From: Nitrospirota bacterium
Lineage (GTDB): Bacteria; Nitrospirota; Thermodesulfovibrionia; Thermodesulfovibrionales; Dissulfurispiraceae
NCBI GenBank assembly: GCA_021792185.1
Contig: JAJYVD010000011.1
Coordinates: 1-57,408 of the forward strand
Length of the DNA: 57,408 nt
Reading direction: 5' to 3'
The position numbers were made by a program, and so were the translations under genes. Below, piece by piece: positions 1-10,397 of this stretch. Every line of letters starts with the position of its first letter. Within the stretch, counting starts at the first letter, position 1. The notes under the pieces were generated by a model. The model was not told where the DNA came from, made no database searches, and worked only from the letters and a program-made list of their open reading frames with translations.

Positions 1-73
1 TCTGCCTTACCATGATGATGTCCTCTCCTGCCATCCTGTCCTCCCCTTAAATCAGACAGTTTAGCAGTCTCTT

Positions 74-119
74 TATAGGACATTTCTATTTTGGCTATAT
101 AGGACATTATCATTTTGGC
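74..119. repeat. two tandem copies of a 22-bp motif, possible IS end
   Basis: Two near-identical 22-bp units begin at 74 and 98 (24-bp period). Both start TATAGGACATT and end CATTTTGGC or CTATTTTGGC. Short repeated motifs of this kind occur in the ends of IS21-type elements, so this may be the edge of an insertion sequence lying mostly left of the window. No transposase is visible. The rest of 1-234 holds no gene I can support; at 140-160 two short blocks resemble parts of the dispersed repeat described at 34084. Confidence 0.4.
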
Positions 120-234
120 GTTACACTCAATATCGGCTCATTGGAGCATGGATGTTAAACTTATTATGAGTTATAAGTTATGACCCGGATTCCCGCTCCT
201 TGAAAAAAGGGTAAACCATCTGATAGTATTAACG

Positions 235-1683
<1,449 letters not shown>

Positions 1684-1684
<1 letters not shown>

Positions 1685-2460
1685 TGTCAAAGGGCAAGAA
1701 GAGATTTATTATCCTGTTCGTTCTTTCTCTTGTTGCCCTGACGCTGGTAACCTGCCAGCACGACAGAAAATCCTCTTTCCTGTTCCGTGTATTATCATAT
1801 CCCTATGACGTTTTGAATAACCTGACATCCCGTATAAGCACGGCCTCTAAGGATCACTGGAATACCTTTGAGGAAAACAGACGCCTTAAGAAAGATCTCA
1901 CCGCAGCGCTTCTTGAAAAACAGCGCTGTGTCGAGATACTTCAAGAAAATAAACGTTTAAAAGAACTTCTCTCCTTGAAAGAGCATTCTCCGAAATACGC
2001 CGCATCCGCAAAGATAATAGCGCGCGGCTACGACAAATTATTACATACCATGATCCTCGATAAAGGCAAAAACAGCGGCATAAAAAAAGACATGGCGGTC
2101 ATAACGGCAAAAGGCCTCGTAGGCAAGATTTATTCGGTGAAAGATGATTCTTCCGAAGTATTGCTTTTAAGGGATCCTAATTTCTCGGCTGCGGTCAGGC
2201 TCCAAAACAGCAGGCGCGAAGGTGTTGTGTCCGGAACCGGTTACCGCTACTGCATCCTCAAATACATACCGCCGGAAGAAGAAGTGGAAAAAGGCGAATC
2301 GGCCGTAACTTCGGGACTTGACGGCATTTTACCTCCGGGGTTGCCTGTAGGCATGATCGGTCATGTCAAAAAAGAAGGTATAGAATTTTTTCAGGATATA
2401 AGGATATTGCCTTTTCAGGATGATACAACGCTGGAAGAGGTGGTTGTCTTAGGCAAATAA
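1684..2460 (+). CDS. mreC: rod shape-determining protein MreC
   Basis: A 258-residue periplasmic scaffold of the elongasome. It has an N-terminal membrane anchor (about residues 6-24), a charged coiled-coil (about 58-100) and a C-terminal beta-rich core with the conserved GLVGKIYSV and SGLDGILPPGLPVG segments. Its ATG overlaps the last base of the mreB stop codon (TAATG), so translation is probably coupled. It links MreB filaments to PBP2, encoded two genes downstream. Confidence 0.95.
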
Positions 2461-2463
2461 TCT

Positions 2464-2970
2464 ATGAATTACGCGAAATGGATATTCATTATCTTTCTGA
2501 CGTTTCTACTTCAAACCCAGTTCTCTTTTTTCCGCAGTCCTCTGACCTTTACGGTTGTCCTCGCTTATTATTTTGCCCTGAAAAGCCTGCCCCGCCAATC
2601 TCAAGGGGGGGAATATTTCGGCAGCGGCGCGGAGATAAAAAGCGCCGCATTCGGGGCATTCATAGGTCTTCTGGAGGACATCCTTTCGGGATCCGTCGCA
2701 GGCCCAAATTTATTCAGCAAGGGGCTGATAGGGTTTATCGGTGTCGTGGCGTTCACAGAGGTCGTATTCAAATGGACGCCGGTTCTCGGCATTATTACTA
2801 TAGTTCTCTTTACGGCGCTTGACGGTATTATTGTCACAGGCATGCGTTCTCTGTTTACTTCTATACATATAAACGCAGTTACCGCAGCGCAGATTATTTT
2901 TATTCAGGCGCTTGTAAATATACCGTTTGGTATAATATTAAAACCAAAAAAATTCCGCCTGACGGATTAA
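2464..2970 (+). CDS. mreD: rod shape-determining protein MreD
   Basis: A 168-residue, very hydrophobic protein of the length typical for MreD, with about five membrane segments and the conserved stretch GLLEDILSGS (about residues 72-81). It partners MreC in the inner membrane. It starts 3 bases after mreC stops and ends one base before mrdA. MreD is poorly conserved, so position in the operon carries much of the assignment. Confidence 0.92.
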   Translation: MNYAKWIFIIFLTFLLQTQFSFFRSPLTFTVVLAYYFALKSLPRQSQGGEYFGSGAEIKSAAFGAFIGLLEDILSGSVAGPNLFSKGLIGFIGVVAFTEVVFKWTPVLGIITIVLFTALDGIIVTGMRSLFTSIHINAVTAAQIIFIQALVNIPFGIILKPKKFRLTD

Positions 2971-2971
2971 C

Positions 2972-4747
2972 ATGACACTATACAGAATAAAATTAGGCTC
3001 TTACATTATAATCGGGATATTACTGATATTCGGCCTACGTCTCTGGCAGCTCCAGATGCTGGACGGCGATAAATATAAAAGATTGTCGGAGGACAACAGG
3101 CTGAGGATATTAAAGACGCCGGCGCCGAGGGGTATTATATACGACAGGAACGGGATACCGCTGGTAAAAAACATCCCTTTCTTCAGTGTCTCGATCACCA
3201 CGGACAATCCAAAAAAAATCGATATCGATTCTCTCTCCGCTCTTCTCGGTTTAAAAAAGCAGGAGGTGGAAGAGAAGCTCAACAAAAAGGACAACAGCCC
3301 TTTCGTCCCGGTAAAACTCAAACAGGGATTGAGCTTCGAAGAAATAGCGCGTATCGAGGCCGGAAGGTCGGACTTCCCCGGGCTCTTTGTGGAAACGGAT
3401 GTGGGAAGGGAATATCTCTTCGGCAAGGTAGGCGCCCATATCATCGGATATTTAGGAAAGATAACCCAGTCACAAATGAAAAACCCGCAACTCAGGCATT
3501 TCCCTCCCGATGCATTGATAGGCCAGTGGGGAGTTGAAGCGCTGCATGACGGCCAGCTCAGGGGAATTCCCGGAGAAAGAATAATAGAGGTAGACGCACT
3601 CGGAAGAGAATTGAGGCTGATACAGGAGAGGCCGTCCGTTAAAGGCAATGACGCAGCGCTCAGCATAGATATAAACATTCAGAAAGCGGTCGAAGATTCG
3701 TTCGGAAATAAAGCAGGAGCCCTCGTGGCGCTCAAGCCGGATTCCGGAGAGATACTCGCCCTTGAGAGCCTTCCATCCTTTGATCCAAATACATTCTCGC
3801 GGGGCATAATCTATGACGACTGGAAGGCGTTGACGGATGACAAGAAAAAACCGATGCTCAATAGAGCGGTGCAGAGCCAGTATCCGCCCGGATCAACATT
3901 CAAAATAATAACGGCAATAGCAGCGATCGAGGAGGGGATAATCCATCCGGATACAAAGGTCATCTGCACCGGCGGAATAAATTTCGGGAAATGGACATTC
4001 GGGTGCTGGAAAAAAGGAGGGCACGGCTCCGTAGATTTTCATAAAGGGATTGTAGAGTCATGCGATGTATATTTCTATGAGCTGGGCAAGAGGCTGGGAA
4101 TGGACAGGATTTATAAATATGCCGATGCCTTCGGGCTCGGCAGGGAAACGGGCATTGATCTGATACCGGTAAAGGAGCGGCAGGGGCTCATACCGAATAC
4201 CGAATGGAAAAGGGAAAAGAAGAAAACACCGTGGTATCTCGGAGACACCTTCATTTCAGCCATAGGACAGGGGTATGTTACGACTACGCCTATTCAAATG
4301 GCAGTGATGATGTCGACCTTTGCCAACGGAGGAACCATATACAAACCCTCAGTCATAAAGGGAACCCACGCTCCGGCCGGCGTGGTTAAATTAAAGCCGG
4401 AAACTATCGAAATGATAAAAGATGCCCTCTCCGGCGTTATTAACGAATCCAACGGCACGGCGCAGGGAGCGCGATCTTCTTTAGCCGTGATAGGCGGTAA
4501 AACAGGGACAGCTCAGGTCGTAGGCAAAAAGAAGGGAGCGGTTGCCGAACGTTTTATGGATCACGCATGGTTTGTAGCGTTCGCTCCGGTAGATAATCCG
4601 GAAATAGCGCTCTCGGTCTTTGTGGAGCATGGAGGCAGCGGAGGAGCGACTGCGGCGCCTATAGCAAAGAGGGCTATAGAGGCTTATATGAAAAGCAAAA
4701 ACGGGCAAGAGGCGATAGGCAAGGGGCAAAGAGATGCTGAAAATTGA
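2972..4747 (+). CDS. mrdA: penicillin-binding protein 2 (peptidoglycan DD-transpeptidase)
   Basis: A 591-residue class B PBP that cross-links peptidoglycan during cell elongation. A single N-terminal membrane anchor (about 10-29) is followed by the PBP dimerisation domain, including the APRGIIYDRNG motif (51-61), and then the transpeptidase domain. The active-site motifs are STFK at 308-311, SCD at 363-365 and KTG at 510-512. It sits between mreD and rodA, its glycosyltransferase partner, which it overlaps by 14 bases. Confidence 0.96.
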   Translation: MTLYRIKLGSYIIIGILLIFGLRLWQLQMLDGDKYKRLSEDNRLRILKTPAPRGIIYDRNGIPLVKNIPFFSVSITTDNPKKIDIDSLSALLGLKKQEVEEKLNKKDNSPFVPVKLKQGLSFEEIARIEAGRSDFPGLFVETDVGREYLFGKVGAHIIGYLGKITQSQMKNPQLRHFPPDALIGQWGVEALHDGQLRGIPGERIIEVDALGRELRLIQERPSVKGNDAALSIDINIQKAVEDSFGNKAGALVALKPDSGEILALESLPSFDPNTFSRGIIYDDWKALTDDKKKPMLNRAVQSQYPPGSTFKIITAIAAIEEGIIHPDTKVICTGGINFGKWTFGCWKKGGHGSVDFHKGIVESCDVYFYELGKRLGMDRIYKYADAFGLGRETGIDLIPVKERQGLIPNTEWKREKKKTPWYLGDTFISAIGQGYVTTTPIQMAVMMSTFANGGTIYKPSVIKGTHAPAGVVKLKPETIEMIKDALSGVINESNGTAQGARSSLAVIGGKTGTAQVVGKKKGAVAERFMDHAWFVAFAPVDNPEIALSVFVEHGGSGGATAAPIAKRAIEAYMKSKNGQEAIGKGQRDAEN

Positions 4748-5861
4748 CAGAAGGCTGATAAAAAACTTCGACTGGATAACGTTCCTGCTGATAACTACCC
4801 TTTCCCTTATCGGCATAATGACTATTTACAGCGCGACAAGGCCTCCTTTAGGAGTGGGCGAACATCCTGATTTTTATGCGAAACAAATATTGTGGTTTGT
4901 GATAAGCATGATAGCGCTTATTGTAGTCGCAACCGTCAACTATATATGGCTTTACAGACTATCTTATCCGCTCTATGCCCTCGGGCTGATTCTTTTGATT
5001 GTCGTGCTTTTCACAGGAAGGACGAGCATGGGGGCCCAGAGGTGGCTGAGCATTGGACTCGTCTCGTTTCAGCCCTCCGAATTTTTCAGGATTTTCTTTA
5101 TAGCAGGTTTTTCCGCATATCTTACCAATATCGGCACACGTTTCACCGAAAAGATTCCCATTAAAAGCATATTGATATTCGCGATATTCCCACTCGTTTT
5201 ATTAATCAAGCAGCCAGATCTCGGAACAGCCATACTTCTGATGTCGTTGTTCGTCATACTCTCCGTTTCAAAAGGGATCAGCAGGAAGATCACAACGCTC
5301 ATAATCATTATAGGACTTATTTCCATCCCCTTCTTAGGCAACATCCTATGGGAAGGGCTTAAAGAATACCAGAAAAACCGCCTGATAGCCTTTATCGATC
5401 CCGATATAGATCCGGCAGGCATAGGTTATCACATCACGCAGTCGAAGATATCGGTAGGCTCCGGCGGCTTTTTCGGAAAGGGCTATTTGAAAGGCACGCA
5501 GGGGCCGCTCAGGTTTTTGCCTGAAAAACATACCGATTTCATATTTTCGGTATTCGCCGAGGAGTGGGGTTTTATCGGAAGCGCTCTGCTTTTAGGAATA
5601 TATTTGCTGCTCTTTTTAAGGGGGCTGGATACCGCAATGAAGGCTAAAGACGAATTCGGGAGATTAGCTGCAACAGGGATAACCGCTATGTTCTTCATAT
5701 ACTTCTGTGTCAATATAGGCATGACCCTCGGGATAATGCCGGTAGTGGGGGTTCCCCTGCCCTTTGTGAGCTACGGCGGCACCGCGCTCCTGAGCAATTT
5801 CATAGCTGCTGGCATATTGATAAACATCAGAACAAGAAGGTTTGAATTGTTTTATCCGTAA
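4734..5861 (+). CDS. rodA: rod shape-determining peptidoglycan glycosyltransferase RodA
   Basis: A 375-residue SEDS-family polytopic protein. It polymerises lipid II and works with PBP2. Recognisable SEDS blocks include [19 protein letters not shown], the C-terminal [10 protein letters not shown] and [17 protein letters not shown]. The start overlaps the end of mrdA by 14 bases, showing tight coupling. It is the last gene of the shape operon; ribH begins 40 bases later with its own strong ribosome-binding site. Confidence 0.96.
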   Translation: MLKIDRRLIKNFDWITFLLITTLSLIGIMTIYSATRPPLGVGEHPDFYAKQILWFVISMIALIVVATVNYIWLYRLSYPLYALGLILLIVVLFTGRTSMGAQRWLSIGLVSFQPSEFFRIFFIAGFSAYLTNIGTRFTEKIPIKSILIFAIFPLVLLIKQPDLGTAILLMSLFVILSVSKGISRKITTLIIIIGLISIPFLGNILWEGLKEYQKNRLIAFIDPDIDPAGIGYHITQSKISVGSGGFFGKGYLKGTQGPLRFLPEKHTDFIFSVFAEEWGFIGSALLLGIYLLLFLRGLDTAMKAKDEFGRLAATGITAMFFIYFCVNIGMTLGIMPVVGVPLPFVSYGGTALLSNFIAAGILINIRTRRFELFYP

Positions 5862-5901
5862 TTATGATAAAATATGCACAAACTTTAATCCGGAGGAAAG
5901 A

Positions 5902-6363
5902 ATGAAAATCATAGAAGGAGAACTTCAGGCAAAGGGAATTAAATTCGGCATTATCGTGAGCAGGTTCAACGACTTCATAACATCGCGTCTCCTTGACGGC
6001 GCGGTTGATGCGTTGATAAGACACGGCGCGAAAGAAGACGATATAGAAGTGGTGAAGGTTCCCGGCTCATTCGAGATACCTCTTGCCGCAAAAAAGATGG
6101 CATCAAAAGGTTCATACGGCGCGGTCATATGCCTCGGCACGGTTATACGGGGAGCAACTCCTCATTTCGACTATGTAGCGTCCGAGGTCTCGAAAGGCAT
6201 AGCTGCGGCATCCCTTGAAACAGGAGTCCCCATAGCCTTCGGCGTGATAACCTCCGATACGATCGAACAGGCAGTCGAAAGGGCAGGCACAAAGGCGGGC
6301 AATAAGGGATGGGACGCAGCCATTACAGCGATAGAAATGGCGCAAGTTCTAAAGAAATTATAA
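5902..6363 (+). CDS. ribH: 6,7-dimethyl-8-ribityllumazine synthase
   Basis: Makes the riboflavin precursor 6,7-dimethyl-8-ribityllumazine from the ribitylaminouracil intermediate and dihydroxybutanone phosphate. The 153-residue protein has VSRFNDFIT (substrate loop), [27 protein letters not shown] with the catalytic His, and [12 protein letters not shown] place the start at the ATG at 5902, behind GGAGGAAAG, rather than at an ATG 60 bases upstream that would add residues not seen in the family. The other rib genes are not in the window; neighbouring nusB is a common partner of ribH. Confidence 0.96.
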   Translation: MKIIEGELQAKGIKFGIIVSRFNDFITSRLLDGAVDALIRHGAKEDDIEVVKVPGSFEIPLAAKKMASKGSYGAVICLGTVIRGATPHFDYVASEVSKGIAAASLETGVPIAFGVITSDTIEQAVERAGTKAGNKGWDAAITAIEMAQVLKKL

Positions 6364-6405
6364 CTCTATATGCCCTTCCATGCCCGATTAACGACCTTAA
6401 ATAAT

Positions 6406-6455
6406 ATATGTCAGGTGCGGCGAAAAGAGGCGTCTTTGAGCCGTGCCTGACATAT
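6406..6455 (+). promoter_or_regulatory. stable hairpin in the nusB leader
   Basis: ATATGTCAGG at 6406-6415 pairs with CCTGACATAT at 6446-6455, and the stem continues inward through GCGGC against GCCG(T)G with two mismatches; about 18 bases form the loop. There is no T-run, so it is a poor intrinsic terminator. It ends one base before the Shine-Dalgarno region of nusB, where it could affect translation or act as an RNA processing site. Function is inferred. Confidence 0.5.
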
Positions 6456-6465
6456 AGGGGAGATT

Positions 6466-6912
6466 ATGAAAAGAAGAAAGGCGCGGGAGTATGCGCTGCA
6501 ATTTTTATACAGAATCGATTTCGTAAATATTTCTCCGGGAAACAACACAGGGGCAAAACGCCTTCCCAATATTAAAAACAACCTCGAAATCTTCTGGGCT
6601 GACACGGCAGAAAAAGATTCCGACACAAAGGCATTCGCCGAAGACATAATCTCAGGGACCATCAAAAAACTCAAGGAAATAGACCCCCTGATTCAAAAAA
6701 CGGCGCAGAAATGGAATATCTCCCGGATGGCAAGCATCGACAGGAATATTTTAAGATTCGCCACGTATGAGCTTTTGTTCAGGAAAGATATTCCGGCGGC
6801 GGTGACAATTAACGAAGCCCTTGAAATCGCCAAAAAATATTCCACATTGGAATCCGCGCCCTTTATTAACGGCATCCTCGATAAGATAGCGAAAGAACAC
6901 GCCAAGAAATGA
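6466..6912 (+). CDS. nusB: transcription antitermination factor NusB
   Basis: A 148-residue all-helical protein that joins NusE (S10) at boxA in rRNA transcripts. It opens with the RRKAREYALQFLYRID block and has the C-terminal signatures ISRMASIDRNILRFATYEL, AAVTINEALEIAKKY and FINGILDKIAKE. Length is normal with a slightly long variable N-terminal loop (residues 20-45). It follows a hairpin at 6406 and ends two bases before the phosphoesterase gene. Confidence 0.95.
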   Translation: MKRRKAREYALQFLYRIDFVNISPGNNTGAKRLPNIKNNLEIFWADTAEKDSDTKAFAEDIISGTIKKLKEIDPLIQKTAQKWNISRMASIDRNILRFATYELLFRKDIPAAVTINEALEIAKKYSTLESAPFINGILDKIAKEHAKK

Positions 6913-6913
6913 A

Positions 6914-7639
6914 ATGAATTATGCAGTAATCTCCGATGTCCATGCTAATATAGAAGCCCTCAGAGCGGTCTTAACCGAAATAAGAAACAAAAAAATAACC
7001 GATATCCTTTTCTTGGGAGATGCCGTCGGATACGGCCCTGACCCGGATGAATGCGTGGAGGTCTTGAAATCCGAATGCAAAGTCCTTCTTGCCGGAAACC
7101 ACGACAAGGCCGCGATAGGGCTTACGGATATAGAATTTTTCACCCCTTATGCAAGGGCCGCCATAGAATGGACTAAAGAAACGATCACAGAAAAAACAAT
7201 TTCCATATTGAAAGACCTTCCTGTATCAAAAGAGATAGAAGACAGCAAAATACTTCTTGTGCACTCTACTCCGAAGCAACCTGAAGAATGGCACTATCTT
7301 TTAAGCCTATGGGACGCGGAGATCAATTTCCACTACTTTGAAAACAAGATATGCCTCTTAGGTCACAGCCACAGGCCCTCTATAATCGAGAGACTGCCTT
7401 CAGGAGAAATGATTGCATATAGAGATGAAGCGATGATCGGTGATGCGGAAAGATATATGATCAACGCCGGAAGCGTGGGCCGGCCGAGGGACGGAGACCC
7501 GATGGCGTGCTATGTTGTTATCGATGACGAGTCCGTAAAACTGCACCGAGTCGAATACGACATAAAGAAAACTCAGGATAAAATGAGGCGCGCCGGACTG
7601 CCTATACAGTTGATAGAGAGATTGGCAAGAGGGGTTTGA
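6914..7639 (+). CDS. metallophosphoesterase, calcineurin-like
   Basis: A 241-residue protein with the dinuclear-metal motifs of the family in order: SDVHANIEAL near the N terminus (DxH), LGDAVGYGPDP (GD), GNHD (about residue 61), a middle VHSTPKQP and the GHSHRP block (about 150). This YfcE-like subgroup is usually annotated as phosphodiesterase or protein phosphatase; the true substrate is unknown. It is probably transcribed with nusB and converges on the Tim44-like gene. Confidence 0.85.
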   Translation: MNYAVISDVHANIEALRAVLTEIRNKKITDILFLGDAVGYGPDPDECVEVLKSECKVLLAGNHDKAAIGLTDIEFFTPYARAAIEWTKETITEKTISILKDLPVSKEIEDSKILLVHSTPKQPEEWHYLLSLWDAEINFHYFENKICLLGHSHRPSIIERLPSGEMIAYRDEAMIGDAERYMINAGSVGRPRDGDPMACYVVIDDESVKLHRVEYDIKKTQDKMRRAGLPIQLIERLARGV

Positions 7640-7675
7640 ATCTGGTTGAACCGTGCTCGACAGCATTACATCATG

Positions 7676-8692
7676 CTACTCCTCCTGCTGCATGGCCGAA
7701 AGCTGCCAGTTCTGCATACCTATCTGTCTTACAAATGTCCAGTATTCCATAAACCTGACCGGCTCGCCTCGGCTTCCTTCTATCAGCCTCCCCGCCTCAT
7801 CCGTAGTATAGTCGAGAACGCTTGCCGTAATCTCTGCTGTTATATAGTCTTTGCCTTCTTCCTGCCACGCCTCCGTAATATTTACATTTCTCATTGCGAT
7901 ATTCTCAAGCCTGTCGATCCGGCCTTCAGCCTTAAGCCTTGCGGACTCGGCGCGCATGACTTCCCACGCCTCGGAGGCGAGGAGGTGTCTTACAGGCTCC
8001 ATATCCCTGTTCATCCATGAAGCCTGAACCTTGAAAAAGATATCGGTTACAGTATCCTTGAATTTATTTTCGTCGAATGACGGATCGAACTGTCGTATAT
8101 TGGAAAGCCCTATATTGAGATTGTCGGCATAAGGTGATACCGTCTGGGTATTCGTTGTCTCCTGAGCCGGCTGGTAACTGTAGTTCTGCCGGGAATCAGG
8201 CGTATAATCATGGCTGTAATTTTGTCCATAGCCGCCTGATGGAGCGGTGGCTGCGGTCTCCCTTCTTGATTTAAGAAATCTGAAGAGAAGGAAAATTCCG
8301 AGACCTATTAGGATTATCTCGATAAGCCCGATGCCGCCGAATCCTCCGAATCCTCCATGTCCTGCTCCGAATCCCAGGCTGCTGAAAATCATGCTTCCTA
8401 TAAAACCTCCTAAGAGCCCGCCTGCCAGCGCCTTCATAAAGCCCCCTGAGCGTGAAGGCTGCTGAGGCGCTGCCGAAGGAGGCAGTTGTCTCTGCTGCTG
8501 TGTTTGCTGGCTCTGGAATTGATTCTGAGCCGGCGCAGGCTTGTCAGGCTTTGCTGGAGGAGTGTATGTCCGGGACCCCCTGCTTCCGAAGCCCGAGCTC
8601 TTTCCTCCGCCTCGTGCGCGGGCGAAGGCATTTTCTTGGAGATACACCGTAAAGAATGCCAACAGCACCAAAATTGTCACTATTTTTTTCAT
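7676..8692 (-). CDS. Tim44-like domain membrane protein
   Basis: A 338-residue protein. An N-terminal signal or anchor (about residues 1-24) is followed by a low-complexity region rich in Gly, Ser, Pro and Gln, a Gly-rich hydrophobic stretch with a second membrane segment (about 120-155), and a C-terminal domain of about 150 residues resembling the Tim44/MRP-L45 fold (FKDTVTDIFFKVQASWMNRD). Bacterial Tim44-like proteins have no firmly established role. I start it at the ATG at 8692, behind GGAGG at 8703-8707; the open frame extends further but runs through tRNA-Lys, so that extension is not coding. Confidence 0.82.
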   Translation of the reverse strand: MKKIVTILVLLAFFTVYLQENAFARARGGGKSSGFGSRGSRTYTPPAKPDKPAPAQNQFQSQQTQQQRQLPPSAAPQQPSRSGGFMKALAGGLLGGFIGSMIFSSLGFGAGHGGFGGFGGIGLIEIILIGLGIFLLFRFLKSRRETAATAPSGGYGQNYSHDYTPDSRQNYSYQPAQETTNTQTVSPYADNLNIGLSNIRQFDPSFDENKFKDTVTDIFFKVQASWMNRDMEPVRHLLASEAWEVMRAESARLKAEGRIDRLENIAMRNVNITEAWQEEGKDYITAEITASVLDYTTDEAGRLIEGSRGEPVRFMEYWTFVRQIGMQNWQLSAMQQEE

Positions 8693-8730
8693 AGGTTTTA
8701 TTCCTCCAATTGGAACGCCTTGAAAATACT

Positions 8731-8806
<76 letters not shown>

Positions 8807-8933
8807 ACATAAAATCAGACAATTACAATACAAAAAATCTCCGTTAATCGTCAAGTTTAACCTCGCAATAAAGGCAATGTATTAGCCTGAAGCGGCTTTA
8901 GCCTATATTATTCATAAATCACGAAAGCCAAAT

Positions 8934-9095
8934 CGGAAGGCAAAGTATTGGAGCGACTTCGGCAGCCCAAGCGTAACGCAGGTTAAGGTTGAGGTTAAGG
9001 TTAAGAAAGAAAAACTCAGCCTCAACCTTAGCCTTAACCTGTCGTTGAAAGGCGGGATGCCTTTCGAGAATGAAGCGGAAATGCTTTGTCTTCCG
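8934..9095 (+). repeat. dispersed structured repeat, copy A (variant core)
   Basis: Copy A of the family described at 34084. The ends pair: CGGAAGGCAAAG at 8934-8945 with CTTTGTCTTCCG at 9084-9095 (12 positions, one G-T). The conserved hairpin GAAAGGC-GGGAT-GCCTTTC lies at 9047-9065. Unlike the other copies, the central CAGCCC/GGGCTG hairpin is broken: after CAGCCCAAGCGTAACGCA the sequence switches to an unrelated GGTTAAGG-rich inverted repeat (8981-9040). It fills most of the 373-base gap between tRNA-Lys and apgM, which otherwise shows no gene. Confidence 0.85.
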
Positions 9096-9179
9096 GTATA
9101 ACAAAGTTTAGATAGTGCAGTTGCTAAAAGCCGCATTCTTGCATTATCATTTTTACATCCTACGCTTAAGGAGACTGCG

Positions 9180-10388
9180 ATGCAAAAACTGATAAAACCT
9201 TTGGTCCAGAAAAACGATACAAAGATAATTCTCGTTGTACTCGACGGCCTCGGCGGGCTTCCGATTAACGGAAAGACCGAGCTTGAGGCTGCCGATACGC
9301 CTAACCTCGACGCCCTCGCAAGGGAATCCGCGTGCGGGCTTCATGTCCCTGTTGCTTTAGGCATTACTCCCGGAAGCGGGCCCGGACATCTTGGCCTTTT
9401 CGGATACGACCCTATCGAATGCCAGATCGGAAGGGGAATACTTGAGTCTCTCGGCCTCGGCGTTGAAATAAAAAATACCGATGTTGCCGTAAGATGCAAT
9501 TACGCGACAATAAAGGACGGGATTATTGTTGACAGGCGCGCAGGAAGGATGCCCACGGAACAGACTAAAAAACTCACAGAGAAATTGCAGGCTGAGATAA
9601 AAAAGATTGACGACGCGGAAATAATCTTTGCTCCGGGAATGGAGCACCGTTTTGCGGTGCGGCTGAGATTTCCGTCAGCGCTCGAACATGATGCGGCAAT
9701 GATACCCGACACCGATCCTCAAAAAGAAGGAAAGGCTCCTATTCCCCCAACGCCTCTGTCAAAGAGCGCAGAGAAAGTATCGAAGGTCGCGGAAAAAATA
9801 ATCGGCACGGCGCATGAGATATTGAAAAATGAGGAAAAGGCAAATTTTATTCTCACAAGGGGTTTTGCCGTAATGCCGCACATTTCGACATTTGAAGATG
9901 CCTTTGGACTGAAGGCGCTTGCTATCGCCAATTATCCGATGTACCGCGGACTTGCAAGGCTTGTGCACATGGATACACCTGCACTTGAGGGAACTGTCGA
10001 AGATGAGATAAATTTTTTAAAACAGAAATACAATGAATATGACTTTTTCTTTGTGCATGTAAAAAAGATTGATTCATACGGCGAAGACGGCAACTTTAAA
10101 GGCAAGGCCGCGCGAATAGAGGAATTCGACAAGCTCCTGCCGCAGATACTTGATTTAAAGCCTGATGTCCTCGTAATAACAGGCGACCACTCGACTCCTG
10201 CATTATTGAAGAGTCATAGCTGGCATCCTATCCCGGTGCTTATCAAATCGCCTTATGTGCTCGGCGGGTTGTGTTCGGTATTTTCGGAACGCGAATGCAC
10301 GAAGGGAGAACTCGGCATATTCCCCGCGATAAACATCATGCCTCTCGCGCTCGCGAATGCATTAAGGCTGAAAAAGTTCGGGGCGTAA
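9180..10388 (+). CDS. apgM: 2,3-bisphosphoglycerate-independent phosphoglycerate mutase, archaeal type
   Basis: Interconverts 3- and 2-phosphoglycerate in glycolysis and gluconeogenesis. The 402-residue protein belongs to the alkaline phosphatase superfamily. It opens with VVLDGLGGLP, has the TPNLDALA block, GITPGSGPGHLGLFGYDP (the region of the phospho-acceptor Ser), RCNYATI and the C-terminal VITGDHSTP and HSWHPIPVLI metal-site blocks. The length and blocks are those of the ApgM form, not the longer GpmI. It has a good AAGGAG site and is followed after 9 bases by the TatD-rSAM gene. Confidence 0.95.
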   Translation: MQKLIKPLVQKNDTKIILVVLDGLGGLPINGKTELEAADTPNLDALARESACGLHVPVALGITPGSGPGHLGLFGYDPIECQIGRGILESLGLGVEIKNTDVAVRCNYATIKDGIIVDRRAGRMPTEQTKKLTEKLQAEIKKIDDAEIIFAPGMEHRFAVRLRFPSALEHDAAMIPDTDPQKEGKAPIPPTPLSKSAEKVSKVAEKIIGTAHEILKNEEKANFILTRGFAVMPHISTFEDAFGLKALAIANYPMYRGLARLVHMDTPALEGTVEDEINFLKQKYNEYDFFFVHVKKIDSYGEDGNFKGKAARIEEFDKLLPQILDLKPDVLVITGDHSTPALLKSHSWHPIPVLIKSPYVLGGLCSVFSERECTKGELGIFPAINIMPLALANALRLKKFGA

Positions 10389-10397
10389 TACCGTATA

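Noticed and set aside
1-50. C-terminal end of an upstream gene
   Set aside because: Frames reaching TAA at 48-50 or TAG at 62-64 are open from the edge but too short and without recognisable residues.
7646-8020. Plus-strand frame of 124 codons opposite the Tim44-like gene
   Set aside because: It is the antisense of a gene with a clear domain, has no ribosome-binding site and a composition of mirrored codons.
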